A stretch of DNA of 64,000 nucleotides, taken from the NCBI GenBank assembly GCA_037501455.1, contig CM074858.1, forward strand, positions 74,932,501 through 74,996,500. Direction: 5' to 3'. A model generated the notes under the pieces. The model was given only the letters and a program-made list of their open reading frames with translations, did not search any database and had not been told where the DNA came from. Origin of the DNA: Lantana camara. Lineage: Eukaryota > Streptophyta > Magnoliopsida > Lamiales > Verbenaceae. Positions 23,475 through 35,902 of the stretch are shown in pieces. Both the position numbers and the translations under genes were made by a program. How positions within the stretch are numbered: position 1 is the first letter of the stretch; each line of letters opens with the position of its first letter.

Positions 23475-25257
23475 CTCCAGGTTGCAAAACCGGAGCTTAC
23501 GTGTTGTGATCGAGTCAGTTTAAGTCGTACGGCATAGGAACAATTTGTCAGCGTATGCATTGCATTGAACTTTCATTGTTAAATTGTTACTAATTGCTGG
23601 ACATTACTTATTCTAGGTGAACTATTTCTATTTCGTTGCTTTAGGTGTTGCATTTGCATTTTATGTGTGTTGGTTGATCAAAAATTTGTGCCATAAGCAT
23701 ATATTAATTCCCATGCAACTATACTTGAGTTGAATCTTTTGTTATAGGTTCCTATCACACTATCAGAATTGCTATCGACCTCAACTTCGAATATCTTCTA
23801 CTTATCAATGAAAGAATAGTGGAGTCTGCGGGAATTGAGGGTTGGGTATTATACCTTTATGGTTAGCAAAATGGGGTTGCATTCCATCACTCAACATTGT
23901 GATAGAAGGTGAGGTTACCTACAAAGATCCGGGGAACGTGGTCTTTTCTAAATGGAACCATGTTCGTTGGTGTCCTTACAATGGTACATTCAAGTTTCCA
24001 TATCATTCAAAAGCCACCTTGGTAGAAAGGTCAAAACCGAAACTATATGAGAGGATGTCAGTTCTCAGTAATATTTTGGAGATCAACGATTAAGATGCAA
24101 AACCTATGTTTCGCTTTTGTGGGGTTCTAAGGGTAGTAACTTTACTCAGGGTGAAGGCCATGTTTTGCCAACTCTTAAATTTAATGTCCAGGGAGAAGAT
24201 CTCTTCTCTAGGAATTGAATGTATGATTTGGAATAGAAGACCAGTATTATAGAGGTTTCTATGTTTTGTGTTGGTTGGTGAAGATTGTTAAGATAGGGGA
24301 TCATTCATTCAAGGGAGAAGTGAAGAAAATTTGAAAGTACTCTAGGTTCAAGGATGTTGTCAACGAGGAGACGAAGGCCCTCAAGAGAACTCAAGTTTGG
24401 TAAGAAAGAAGTCGGATTGGAAGGAGTTAGTGAGAATCGATCGATATGGCGATTTCAAGATCATGGAAATCCCAGATGCCAAAGGTTCTATCTTCGGTCG
24501 GATTAAAGTCTGTTTTCTAGATTTAAGCTAAATTGTCGGGTTGTGAGTTCGAATTGGGAGACATAGAGCAACAAATGGAAAAGATGATGAAAGACAAAGA
24601 GTTGTTGAAGGGAAATTATATGCTCAAGTGTAAGCAGTTAGAAGATGAGTTCATCCAATCATTGAATTTATAAAGAATAGTTAAGGGAACCTTGAGCAGA
24701 GAGACAACTAAGGGTGAGATTTGGAACATCATTTGGGATCAATCTTTGAAGGGAGTCAAGATGCCGATTCTATGGACGTAGAAGAAGTTAGGTTCGAGGC
24801 ATTATAATTTCGAATCGCGCGAACACATAAGTGGATACAAGGAAACTTTGAAGATCTAGAAGAATCGGGGTTCAAGAGATGGTGATCTCGGACCATGGAG
24901 ATTTGGCGACTATGGGGAAGCAAGTCAGGATTTGGAAAGCCTCATCATCAACGATCGAACAATGTCCAGTCTGACGACTTATGCTCACAACATCGAGATC
25001 AAAGGACAAGATATCGACTAAAGACACCACTACGGTGACAGGTTCAATGCATTCATAGCACGTGCATCATACGTTGCTTTAAATTATTTAAATTCCCATA
25101 TGTATATGCGCATTTCTAGTTAATATAATTGCTCCAATGTGTTGCGTATTTAATTGTTTGTAATTGTACCACGTGCATTGGCATCTTAACTTGACATGCA
25201 TCTTTAGTGTTTACATGTTAGGATGGCTTTCCCCTTCTATGTTTCAACTACCACTTC

Positions 25258-25732
25258 AACAAGAGTTTTACCGAACCGAATGAAAGAAGGAGAATATTTT
25301 GGTGGTGGAGCTAAGACTGGGATGAGAATTATGGTCCGGAGGTTAAAAGTTAGGGTCGACTTTAGGCTGTTGGATCGAACAAGAAAAGAAAATGGGTTCT
25401 CAGATTTGGGAGAATTGAGGAGGTAATGGATTAGGGACTATATACCATTTGACCACTTCAAAGTGAATGTGAGTGGAATAATGAATACCCTGTTTGGAAC
25501 AAGAGTTTTACCGAACCGAATGAAAGAAGGAGAATATTTTGGTGGTGGAGCTAAGACTGGGATGAGAATTATGGTCCGGAGGTTAAAAGTTAGGGTCGAC
25601 TTTAGGCTGTTTGGATCGAACAAGAAAAGAAAATGGGGTCTCAGATTTGGGAGAATTGAGGAGGTAATGGATTAGGGACTATATACCATTTGACCACTTC
25701 AAAGTGAATGTGAGTGGAATAATGAATACCCT
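25258..25732 (+). repeat. 240-bp tandem duplication in C
   Basis: 25258-25491 and 25498-25732 are near-identical direct copies (start AACAAGAGTTTTACCGAACC, end ATGAATACCCT), differing by very few bases and small indels. Each contains a 67-70 codon frame shared only because of the duplication. Confidence 0.9.
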
Positions 25733-26892
25733 CCCTGACAAGGATTTCTCATTCAAGTGATCTCAAGAATTGTGGTTAGAGGATGGCGGGTAAAGTTCGA
25801 TTTAGAAGTGGATTTTTTAAGGGAAGAGCATAACCAACAAGCAAACACAGATTCAAGGTTGTGCTCAAAGAAGTATTTTGATAGGAATAATGGAATGCAA
25901 ATAGTGGGAGACAGGGAATCTTAATAATAAGGATAGGAAAAGAATAAGACGATCTTAGCAGTCAAACCTTTAAAGTAAAAGTTAAACTATTGTACTGAGG
26001 ATGAAGACGTCGATGGGGTATTGAAGGGGGTTGGTTCGTTGGGCACTCATGTGTACGGAATTCAGCTACCGAAGATAACGTTAACCAAGTCTTCAATGAA
26101 GAATTAAGCCAGGTTATTTAAGAAAATCTATGCATTTACTGTCCTATGGATCCTAAGGGAGTGAAGATGGATTAGAGATTGCAAGTTGGGTCATCATTGG
26201 ATTTCCTTAACTACCTAGGAAACGAAAAGTCCTATTTCCATAAACTTTTGAAGTATCAACAATCATTTGTCGTGATGAGTTTGGGGTAGATCAGGGCATG
26301 GTCATGGATAGTAAATTTAAATTTGATATAAGGATGAACATCTGGAAGATATGCTGGATCTGTCAGGGGTCGTTCAAGTGAAGAGTTGGGCTCGTCGAAT
26401 GAAGAATCAGAGATTAAGAGTGAGGAGTTAGAGAAGGAAGTGAGCACTATTCTAAGAGTTAATTGAATTCCAAGGAATCCGCCAAATCGAAGAACGTATA
26501 ACAGGTGTAAAAGTCAAAGTAGGACCAGCCGAGAGATGATTTCTCTTCAACCGGACACTCCTATGAAGGGCATTAAAGATAAGTCAAGAGCCAAGCCAGC
26601 TTTTGGGGTCACATTATGCGATTGGACCATGACTTAATCAACTTCAAATTTCTTGGCTACGGTGAACGGTACATAAAACATTCATGGCATATGCATACAT
26701 GCAATTTAATTTAATTGATTTCTTAATGCTATATACCTTGATAATTGATTATTTTCGTTGTTCCTTGTTATGTTGTAATTGAGTTTTATTACGTGCCCCT
26801 GTGTGTCTTACGTGATTATTTATTATTGTAATTCTTGTTTTGAATCTTTTTTTTTTCCTTGTTGTTTATTCTTTGATGTAATTTTTTCTTTT

Positions 26893-27028
26893 GAGAGACG
26901 GGGTTCTCTCTTTGTTGTTTTTGAGAGACAGCATTCTCTCTTGGATGCTTTTGAGAGACGGGGTTCTCTCATAGTTGTTCGAGAGACGGGGTTCTCTCCT
27001 TGTTTCCTGCGAGGGACAGGGTTCCCTC
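26893..27028 (+). repeat. array of five short hairpins before purine tract of C
   Basis: GAGAGA-CGGGGT-TCTCTC units start at 26893, 26923, 26953, 26981 and 27011 (spacing 30, 30, 28, 30). Each has 6-bp arms and a 6-base loop. The second has loop CAGCAT; the fifth is GAGGGA/TCCCTC, changed on both arms so the stem still pairs. Spacers differ more than the hairpins. The array ends about 45 bp before the purine tract. Confidence 0.9.
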
Positions 27029-27074
27029 ATTAATTATTTTTAGGCGTGCAGTGAATCCAAGGACGGATTCTTTT

Positions 27075-27087
27075 AAGGGGGAGAGAT
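27075..27087 (+). promoter_or_regulatory. polypurine tract of C
   Basis: AAGGGGGAGAGAT directly before TGTAACGCCCC. The upstream GGACGGATTCTTTT word matches those of E1 and E3. Confidence 0.85.
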
Positions 27088-27559
27088 TGTAACGCCCCGG
27101 GTTTTCATTTGTACAAATATGACATAAGTGCTTACCCAATTGCGCGAATTAATTGTTTATAAGTGTTAAATATTTAATTTTATTATAAATTGTTATTATT
27201 TTATAATTTTTATTTTATTTTATTATAGTTCATTTCGTTAATTATTTATTTAAATTGATAATTAATAATTAATGTTATTTAATCATGTTTTAATTATGCT
27301 AATTAATTAATTTCATTAATCGTTGACTTTATTTTTAATTTAAAAATGAAATATAAATATGTTTATTTAATTTGAAATGTTATGAATTGTTAACGCATTG
27401 TTTTTGAATGATTTAAACGCGCTTCGTTCTTATATGATTTGATATAAAAAATTCGTGAAAATTTAGTATGTTGTAGATTTATGTGTTATGAACATGTTTA
27501 TGTGCTCGTTTCATGTTTTCGGTCTCGTTTGATGTAGTAACGAATTTATTTTGAATTGT

Positions 27560-27605
27560 GGAACCAAATCGGGGGCTAACGGGCAATTAGCGCACCCTTG
27601 GTTCC
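27560..27605. repeat. 46-bp U3 inverted repeat (C)
   Basis: GGAACCAA ... TTGGTTCC with inner GCTAA/TTAGC; loop CGGGCAA. Confidence 0.8.
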
Positions 27606-27998
27606 GTATGTGATATCTTGAGCTCGGGAACTCGGATTCGAGTTCCGTCACCTCCCTGAACTCATATCGAAGATTCGGGTTCAATATAATAAGCCTCAAA
27701 TTTTTCTAAGCTCATTTTGACCTCCGAAATTTAACCGAAAATTGTGACATTCGCCTAAATGACCACCTCCCACTATTTTAATCATAACTTGAACCATAGT
27801 TAACCAATTGGAGTGAAACTTGGACCCAATGACTCTCACTCAACCCTTAACCAGCCAACATCTCCCTCATTTTATTTTATACACCAAGAGGAGATATTTT
27901 CAGCTGCAAACCGAGACACCCTTGAAGCTCCAAGAGAAACACCTTTCATTTTCACCTTTTGAGCTCATATCTCCACCAAATCTCTCCAAACTTTAAAG

Positions 27999-30365
27999 GT
28001 AAGCTTATGATATTATTCTCCATCCTCTTCTCATTCTTTAGACTCTCATTTTACTGATTTTCATGTTGGTTTGAGTATGTTATGGATCAAGTGTTGAATA
28101 GTAAGGCTTTATGTCCTTTATTTGAATCTTTCATGTTTCCTTGGGATTCCTTTGACTTTAATGCATGAGATTGGATCTTATGAGCTTCATTTAATAATAT
28201 ATGAACTTATATTTCTTGGTAGTTGAGAATTGATGAGATACAATTAAATGATTTTGTATGAAAATGTCCCGTTTCCCCTCAATTACTTTGTGTTGTTGCT
28301 GTTGCGTGTTACGAGCTGCTTTGAGGCCTGAAATATTGATGTTTTGTTGCTCTTCCTTGCACCTTTATGTATCTAATTGTTGGTTGGAAGCTTAAGGTTG
28401 TTCTTGCCCTGTTTTCCTGCCCTGCTCTGTGTTAAACTGCTGCTGCTGTCTGCGTATTCCTACAACACTCTCCCCGGGCGGGGAGAGATTGAGCTGAAAG
28501 TGTCCCCAGGCGGGGACACCTTGTGCAGAAAGTTTCTGCATCCCCTCTCCCCGGGTGGGGAGAGTTTGTATGGGATGTTGCCCGGGTGGGGAGTGTCTGC
28601 CTGCTGCTGCTCCTTTCTTGAATTCCTGCTGCTGCTTCTGCTTGTATTGTATATATATATATATATATAGCTGTTGTTCTTTTGCATGAAGGGGTGTGTG
28701 TGTAATATATAGATAAAGATATATAGGTGTGTATTGATTTGTGTATGTTTATGATATAATATATATGTTGTGTGTGTTATATTACGTGCATGAGCGTGTG
28801 GTTGTACTGAGTATATAAATATATATATATACAAGTGAGTACGTGGTTATATATATGTATAATTTGCATGTGAGCTGTGTATATATTCCATATATGTAAT
28901 ATTGCATGCAAGTGCACGTGTATGTATAAAATATATATATTTATGTATATTATATATATATTTTATATATTAAGTAATTTATTTGAATTTTTGAAGTTAA
29001 TTGTTATCTATTTCGAATATTTAATTACCGATCATGATTTGAATATTTTTGTTTGCCTAATATCTAATTGTAAACGTGAAATAGTACGTGCTATGATTGT
29101 TATATGAAATTTTTGGATTCATTTGATATAAAATGTGACCTTTTAATTGTGGAATTTTATGTTATGACTTATGGACTTAATTTATGGAATTGATTGTTAT
29201 CTATTTTATGTTTTGCATATTTAAATGATTTGAATGCCTTTCTTTTGTTTAATTTATAATTGTAAACTCGATATATTTGAGTTTTAATTGTTATATGAAA
29301 TTCATGACTTGAATTGCTATGAATTATGAAACGTCTGAATATGAAACTTTTATGTATGGAACATGTTGAATGACATACTTGGTAGTTTGACTTCTTAACA
29401 TGATTTATACCTCGTATGCATCTCATATCATGTGCATAACATGTCGTGCATCGTATATGGTTCATATGGAGTCTTGAGTCTCACGTATACACTATGTTTT
29501 CTTTGTAAATTTTGCTCCAGGGTGGAGATGCCGGGTTTATAGGACACCTCAAGTCTTTCTTTCTGTTGGTATTGTCGGTAAGGTGTAACAGCTGGGTTTC
29601 CCTTCTAATAGTCAAAACGACCCGATATACCCCTTACATGAAATGTTTTAAGCCAAAATAGTATATATATACATCGAGTCATTTTGGGTAAATGATTTCA
29701 AACGTACGACCCCTTTTATTTATGAACCCTTACCCAATGTTTTGGCGAGATCAGTGAACACAATGATTATGTGGGCCCCAGACTATGTGTACGTGGCTAT
29801 CCGGGGAAGCTCGGGCTGACGATGATCTGCGTGAACTAGTCCCAACAAATAATAACGATGGAACGGATCTCGTTAGGAGTTTTGATGAGAAAACGCTAGT
29901 TGGGCAATGAGGACTCATGAATCTCATTGCCACTATGCATGAGGTGCCAGGTATTGCAAGCCCGTCCGCCACCCGGAGGAAAAAGGTGTAAGTGTTTATG
30001 ATTATGAATATGCATGATATGATTATGATTATGATTATGAACGATTATGAATGAATGAATGTTGCATGTTAGATAATAAATGAACAAATGGACTATGCAC
30101 ACACGAGGAGAAGGTTGGAGATTATGCACGCCCACTCGCAGGGCCATGAAACCTTATGAATGGAATATATGAATTTGATAGTTGTAATCCGAAGCGTTGT
30201 TTTCCTTTGTTTTACCCACTTGGGGAAATATCTTAAAAACCTCGCACGGGATTATAGCGTGCATGTGTGGGTGTTAAATTCTGCGATATATATATGTTAT
30301 ACCTTGTTTTATACCCACCAGTCTCTTAAAGACTGAACCCGACTTTTTTTTCAGTTTCTTTGTAG
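27999..30365 (+). other. candidate LTR intron of C
   Basis: TTTAAAG/GTAAGCTT is a textbook plant donor after a pyrimidine-rich leader. The acceptor TTTCTTTGTAG/GC lies 30 bp after the hairpin. Length about 2.4 kb. Splicing is inferred only. Confidence 0.45.
28468..28564. repeat. GC-rich palindrome cluster (C LTR)
   Basis: CTCTCCCC/GGGGAGAG (28468-28487), GTGTCCCC/GGGGACAC (28500-28519), TGCAGAAA/TTTCTGCA (28524-28540), CTCTCCCC/GGGGAGAG (28545-28564). The first, second and fourth have 4-base loops. Confidence 0.9.
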
Positions 30366-30771
30366 GCTTGGAGTGCTAGGCGAGGAGTTGAGTCGGTCAA
30401 GTCGATTGGTTAAGTTTAGGTCACTTGATATTCATTTTGTAATTTCATTGAATTTTCATGAATGGATAAATATTATGACTATGATTATGATCATACAATT
30501 CGGGTTATGTACGAATTTTCAGGAATAAGTCTTTGTGCTAGTTGAATACGTTATATGGCTTCAATTGGTACTGAAGGGTATGCTATGCTTCCGCATTTGT
30601 CAATTATCTTTGTTCTTTATAATTTGGTTGCGAAGGTTTAGTTCCCGCCTAGCCTTATGAGTGAGTGAGTCCCTGTTCTCTATGAGCTGGATTCATGTAT
30701 GGATTTTCCATTTCATGGGTGAATCGGGCTCAAAGTGCGGCGGATGTGGGGCCTTCCGTTCGGGCGCTACA

Positions 30772-33442
30772 ATGAGCTACCCCTATGAACAAGGAAAAAC
30801 AGGGCAAGCAGCAGTAGATCTGTCGCCACCCATCACCACCACCCCATTGCCATTTCACCACCATCGGTCCTCTGCAGATCAGCCACGACCACCATCATCG
30901 TTCCTCGTCAGACACCAACTTCAGTGGTGCTACCATCGTCCCACCACCATCTCCACTGCACTATCTTTGGAGGCTCTGTCGTTTCTCTCTCGGCTAAAGA
31001 AACGAAAGCACCATCGGCCGCCACCACTCCAGCAGCGACAACCGAGATCTCCTCGTGCCGCCTGCGTTTCAGCCATCGCCAAGTCCCAGCAGCGGCGCCA
31101 CCAGCTCAGACGCTTTTCACCGACCACCATTAGCCGCTACTTTTTTGTAATTGTAAAACCCCTATTCTTATTCTTAATTTCATAATAATCGTGTAATTTC
31201 AATTGTAATTTATATTTCAATGAATTCTTATTATTGCAGAATCTCGGGTTTTGTTGATTGGAATGAATCTGGTTGTCTTTGGTGATTGAGATAATAAATC
31301 ATTGTTCAGTTCTTGAGAAATTGTAAAATTTCAACCATAGCTAATTAAATTTCAAATGGCGGATTAATTGTCTCTAACTTACTAAATAAGATTTGTTGGA
31401 TTTCTGACTTGGGTTTGTAAATGAAATTTTTAGTTCGTGATTGGGTCTGTTCAACATAGTATAACTGTTACTTCATAAATGTTTGATTGAATCGAGAGAT
31501 GGGTAACTAAATGTTAAACAATAAATCTATTATATGAATGTGTGTGTACATTTCTCTAAGTACATGGTTGACTTGAACTGAGGATGCTCGATGATTTGTA
31601 AACTGTGGGATCAATAGGTTTATGTATATTAATTGGGATCTTGAGTGTTGGGCATGAACTATGCATTTAACATTTATGGAATAAGGGATGGTTTTATATT
31701 TGGTCAATAAAATTTAAGGTGAACCAATCATAATTTAATGGTCTTGGTTCGTATTATTTGACTATTAAACTAAAACAAACTCTTACAATTTAAAAGGGAA
31801 CTTTACTAATTATTCAATGAATTAATGTTTATAACATGACCGATCCTTGAATTGTGCAAAGGGTGATTGAGCATGAACGAACTTGACATAATACAATTCT
31901 TATTTAATTCTCTAACTTGTCCGAATACTCTTTATCATCTTCGATCATGTATTTATGCCGTGCATATGAACTCGATGCTTGTTTATTCACTCTGTGGAAC
32001 ATTAATTGTACACATGAACACGTTAATAACATGTTTTAATATTTCGTATCACTTCACGCCATTCCATGAACATTGTCGTACATCTATGTGGTTCATGTTT
32101 GAGTCGTGTCTTATGAGTACTTCGTATTTTCTCTTCTGTCAGTGATCCCCAGGGTGGGGATAACGTGATCGAGTAGGCATCCGTCTTCTCAGTTCCTGTG
32201 TCTTGTCGCTTCTTAGGTGAGGTTTAGGATTTTTTATAGTTATCGATCTATGACCTTAATATGATGATTGCAATCCCCGCATGCGAATATATATATATTA
32301 CTTATAATCTAGTACGTGTTGGATATGATATGGATATGATCTTGTGAACCACCTTGGGTTTTGGAAAATTATGTATGAATGGTATATGTAAGCCTTTTTG
32401 AAAAGTTCTATTCTATTACGATTACACAACCCGATTGCCATGAAAGATTGGCGTATGTTCTGTTCTGTTCTATTCTATTTTGGGGCCCAGGAGCTACGGG
32501 TAAGGAGACCTCGGGACGGTATCGGGCCATCGGGGTTTAACCTGTACGTAGTCTCCATCTGTATGAAGAGGATGTACCAGGACCCACCAGGAGGTTTGGT
32601 TGGGAAACGGAATCCTGAGGGTTTGAGTAGCATTAGCACTCCCCTCGTCTGTCTGGATGGTTAGGGTCGCGCAACCCTACCATCACCCGGAGTTGAGGTT
32701 GGTATGTTATGATTCTGTGTTTCTGTTTTGTTATGATATGAGGAGTTGAGGTTGGAAGCTCGTACTCGCCGAGCATATGTCCTGTTCTGTCTGGGAATTA
32801 TGAATCGGGATAGAGTCTTGCTGAAAATGGTTTCTAAACTTATAACTACATCTATTTTGGGTTGTTTTGAAATGTTTTGGTATGCAACACCTATCCCCGG
32901 TTCATGAGTCCACCCTTTCGATATGTGATGTGCTCTATATATATATTGTGGGTGTGCGTTAGCCCCCTCACTCAGTCAGTTGACTGACCCCCTCATTTTA
33001 TCTTTTAGTTTGCAGGCTTTGCTTTGGAGTTCAAGTTAGGCGGTGTGAGTCAGTCTTTGTGTTCAGTTGTTATGTCGAGTCTGTTGTCTACGTTTAAGGT
33101 TGTCTTGGATTACATTCGGTTTTGGACAATTTATGTATGAGTGTTTAATTCTGGATCATATCATTTATTAATATGGACTTTTCGGGACAGGCTTCTAGGG
33201 ATAGTTGAACCCGTCACCTGCTTTGCATGTTTTGTTTTAAATGCTTCCACTATCTGATGTTGTTGGTTTTTTTTTTTTTTTTGCTTCCGCGCTTTGAGTT
33301 TGTTGAGTTAGCTCCGCCTAACCTAATTTGTGAGTTGGTCTCCCGTTCGCTATGATTCGTATTCGGGCATGGACCTGCCATTTCATGACCGGGTCTGGAT
33401 CATAGTGCGGGGGATATGGTATGCTCCGTCTGGGGTGCTACA
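30772..33442 (+). repeat. D, right part of a plus-strand LTR
   Basis: Begins abruptly at the end of C and ends in GGGGTGCTACA (33442), with the GTGCGGGGGATATGG motif of the other LTRs. Hairpin TCAGTC/GACTGA (32972-32987) and acceptor-like TTTGCAG (33015) are present. The first 370 bp are C-rich (CCACCACC words) and unlike the other LTRs; frames there (e.g. to 31185) resemble no known protein. A T16 run lies near 33267. D is probably an LTR into which C inserted. Confidence 0.65.
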
Positions 33443-35902
33443 AAACCTTTCAAAACTTAACATAACATACATAAATACCAAAAGCTATAACAATCTATAT
33501 ATGCATCATTAATGTACGAGAAAATGAGAAGGACAAGTGCTAGACCCAACATGAAAGACTCTATCTTGCCTAGCATGAACCCTGCAACCTGAAAATGTGA
33601 GGTGTCAGTCTATGAAAGACCGAGTGAGGGGTTTAAATAAATATAAGCGCAATTATCATGCAAGCTATAATTCTCGGGTAAGTTTTCGTAAAAGAAACAA
33701 TATAAGTTCAATAATAAGTAGCACTAGCCCGAGATTACCACAAATCAATTTAATAATTCAATCATGATCAAATCAATCCATGGCCCGGCGAGTGAGGGCA
33801 ATTCTCCAACCTTTACACCAACAGTGAACAATCAATATTTAGGTTTCAGTTCAATGGTTATCATGCAAGTTATTACAGTGCACAATTAGCAGTTTCATGA
33901 ACCCTTTTTCCTCTGGGTGATAGTGGGCTTGCAAGACGCAACCATCCATGAATGTTGTACGTCAGGAACATGACTCCCACGAACGGGATTTCTTCCTCCA
34001 CCAAACCTCCTGGTGGATTCAAAGGTGATCCCAAAATGGTGAGGATAGTGCAAGAGTTACCTGTCAGCCCTTGCTTTCCCGGTTGGCACAATACACTACC
34101 CTCGGGCCCCACGTGAACATGCTTACTCACCAATACAATCAATCAATCAATCAATCCGTTCATTTCATCAAATCCGTTAGAAATAAATTAAGTTTGGAAA
34201 ACTATAGATATATAGATACATTTTGGCCGAAAGCATCACATAGGGTTTGTAAGGGTTCTATATATCTAGAATTAAACCTCATCTGTGCTGAAAAATTACA
34301 AGGATACGGCTATAGTGCTTGCTCCTCGTCAACGAGAAGAAGATCTGTGCAACAAGGAAGTGTTCGTGAGACACGACGTGTATGAACCATTTACGACACA
34401 CGACAAAGTCATGGATTAATATATCATGCAATAACAATCAAGAAATGTCAAGTAGAAGCATAATTATCAATAAAACAAGTATATATATCATATAAGTCAC
34501 CTACGGGAGCTAAGGAAGTGAAAGGAATGCAATAAGTGAGGTTTTGGCAAAGTTTGCCAAAAGTCGATAATTTTCGGAAACGCATAGGCTGTAGGAAAAC
34601 TGGAATATCTTAAATTCTATACGTGGGAATTCAGTTTTGTTTATTGGAAATGAAACTACACATATAGGGCTTTCCAAGGATATATGGCTCATTTTCTAGT
34701 TTAAAGCGAGGAGAAAATGGTGTAAACTTGAAGTTGGGTGAATGCAGTTTATCGGTAAAGTGCCGACACAAAAAATAATTGATTATATCTCAAAAATGGG
34801 AAACGATATTGAGGTGATTACAATTGGAGGTTGTTCAAGAGTTCAAGAGCTTTTTGTGGGTTAAAAAATCAGGTCAATCCAAGTTCAAACGAAGTAGGCA
34901 TGGCCGTGTCAATATTGGCCTGGAAACTGACACGCCGTGTCGGAATAAAAAATTCCAACTCGAACTTCCAACACGGCCGTGTTGAAAATGAACTAAGGTT
35001 GGACACGGCCATGTTGAAGCAAATCTGGGCAAAAAACATGGGAAAAAGGGGGGGGGGGGGGGTTCGCGGGAAATGGCTCCCAAACCATTCAACATCAAAC
35101 CAAGGCATTTAAATCACTCCAAACCAACATATAACATATATATGGTTCATATATATCAATTAGGCACCAAACAACCCATCAAATATGGATCAATCATCAA
35201 TGAATCATCATTCAAAACCCCTAAAATATCATGTTAACCAACTTTCCTCTTATTCAAGAATTCATGCAAGTTATGAGATATAATGATCCTAAACATGCTT
35301 CTAAGCACTTATAACCAAGGAATCATATCATATTTATCAAACCCTACTCAAATATATCTCAAGTGATTCAATCAAATTCTTCATATACCTCAAGATGGAA
35401 GAAGAAATGGATGAAATGATGAGATGATGAAGATAATGCTTCTAGCTTCACAAATCCTCCAAGAAACTTGCTTGAAAAAGAGATGAATTCTTCCTTCCCT
35501 TCTTGGTGTGTTTGGATCGATATATGTGGGTGTGAGTGTGTGTATATATGATTAAAATGTATGGAATGAAATGTATAAGATATTATCAAAAGTCTTCCAC
35601 TAACAATGCATGACTCACCATAGTTTGCGTATAAGTCCCTCACATATATGAATTCATGCACACAAGTTCCTTCTCTAGACAATTAATCAAATAACTCCAA
35701 TGCATATTATGCAATTAAGTCCATAAATTTATGAAATGATCAATTAAAGTCACATAATAGCAATTAAGCACGTTATCAATTAATTCACGTAAATTCCACG
35801 TTAATGATAATTTGACATAAGTTTATGAAAATAAAATGAATATAATGATATGAAAATATATAAGTATCACCTAATCCATAATTGGAAAGTTGGGGTGTTA
35901 CA
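33443..35902 (-). repeat. G, minus-strand LTR, 3' end missing
   Basis: On the minus strand it starts TGTAACACCCCAAC (35902) and carries donor-like GAG/GTATATG (35388), palindromes CAACACGGCCGTGTTG (34969-34984) and GACACG/CGTGTC (34929-34941), the core block (34061-34110), the hairpin (33605-33623, one G-U pair in the minus-strand RNA) and acceptor-like TTTTCAG (33589). It breaks at 33443, where D begins. A G15 run lies near 35048. It abuts the X leader at 35903. Confidence 0.7.
33589..35388 (-). other. candidate LTR intron of G
   Basis: Minus strand: CTTGAG/GTATATG donor, ACATTTTCAG/GTTGC acceptor, 1.8 kb. Same arrangement as in C, A and H. Confidence 0.4.

Larger units (their letters stand above)
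23455..27087 (+). mobile_element. C internal region, non-coding
   Basis: The first 120 bp match the E0 leader. Beyond that I recognise nothing. The longest frames (e.g. 23842-24093, 83 codons) have no motif. It holds a direct duplication (25258-25732) and a hairpin array (26893-27028). Confidence 0.7.
22084..30771 (+). mobile_element. C, LTR element with no recognisable coding region
   Basis: Partial 5' LTR (22084-23454), near-match primer site, 3.6-kb internal region, purine tract and complete 3' LTR (27088-30771, 3684 bp). No gag, protease, RT or integrase motif is seen in the internal region in any frame, so C resembles large retrotransposon derivatives that depend on enzymes from other elements. 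The 5' LTR starts at the position equal to 29401, just where minus-strand M begins, so M probably inserted into it. The 3' end abuts D at 30772. Confidence 0.85.
27088..30771 (+). repeat. C 3' LTR (complete)
   Basis: Runs from TGTAACGCCCCG to GGGCGCTACA. In order: AT-rich U3, 46-bp inverted repeat (27560-27605), donor-like site (27998/27999), palindromes (28468-28564), AT/TG-rich stretch, core block with GGCTATCCGGGGAAG (about 29775-29825), hairpin (30319-30335) and acceptor-like TGTAG (30365). Confidence 0.9.

Noticed and set aside
25223..25675. Two similar 67-70 codon frames in C
   Set aside because: Explained by the 240-bp tandem duplication; frames end differently after small indels.
26893..27028. 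Regularly spaced repeats resembling a small CRISPR array
   Set aside because: Units are 18-bp hairpins with 10-12 bp spacers, in a plant retrotransposon; no cas genes.
26779..27033. 84-codon frame with repeated FERRGSL words
   Set aside because: Produced by the phased hairpin array; spacing breaks to 28 bp, which shifts the frame between units.
30661..31185. 174-codon frame rich in Ser, Pro, His and Arg, looking like a plant exon
   Set aside because: It starts inside the LTR end of C and runs across the C/D boundary into low-complexity CCACC sequence. It has no known motif, and both flanks are LTR.
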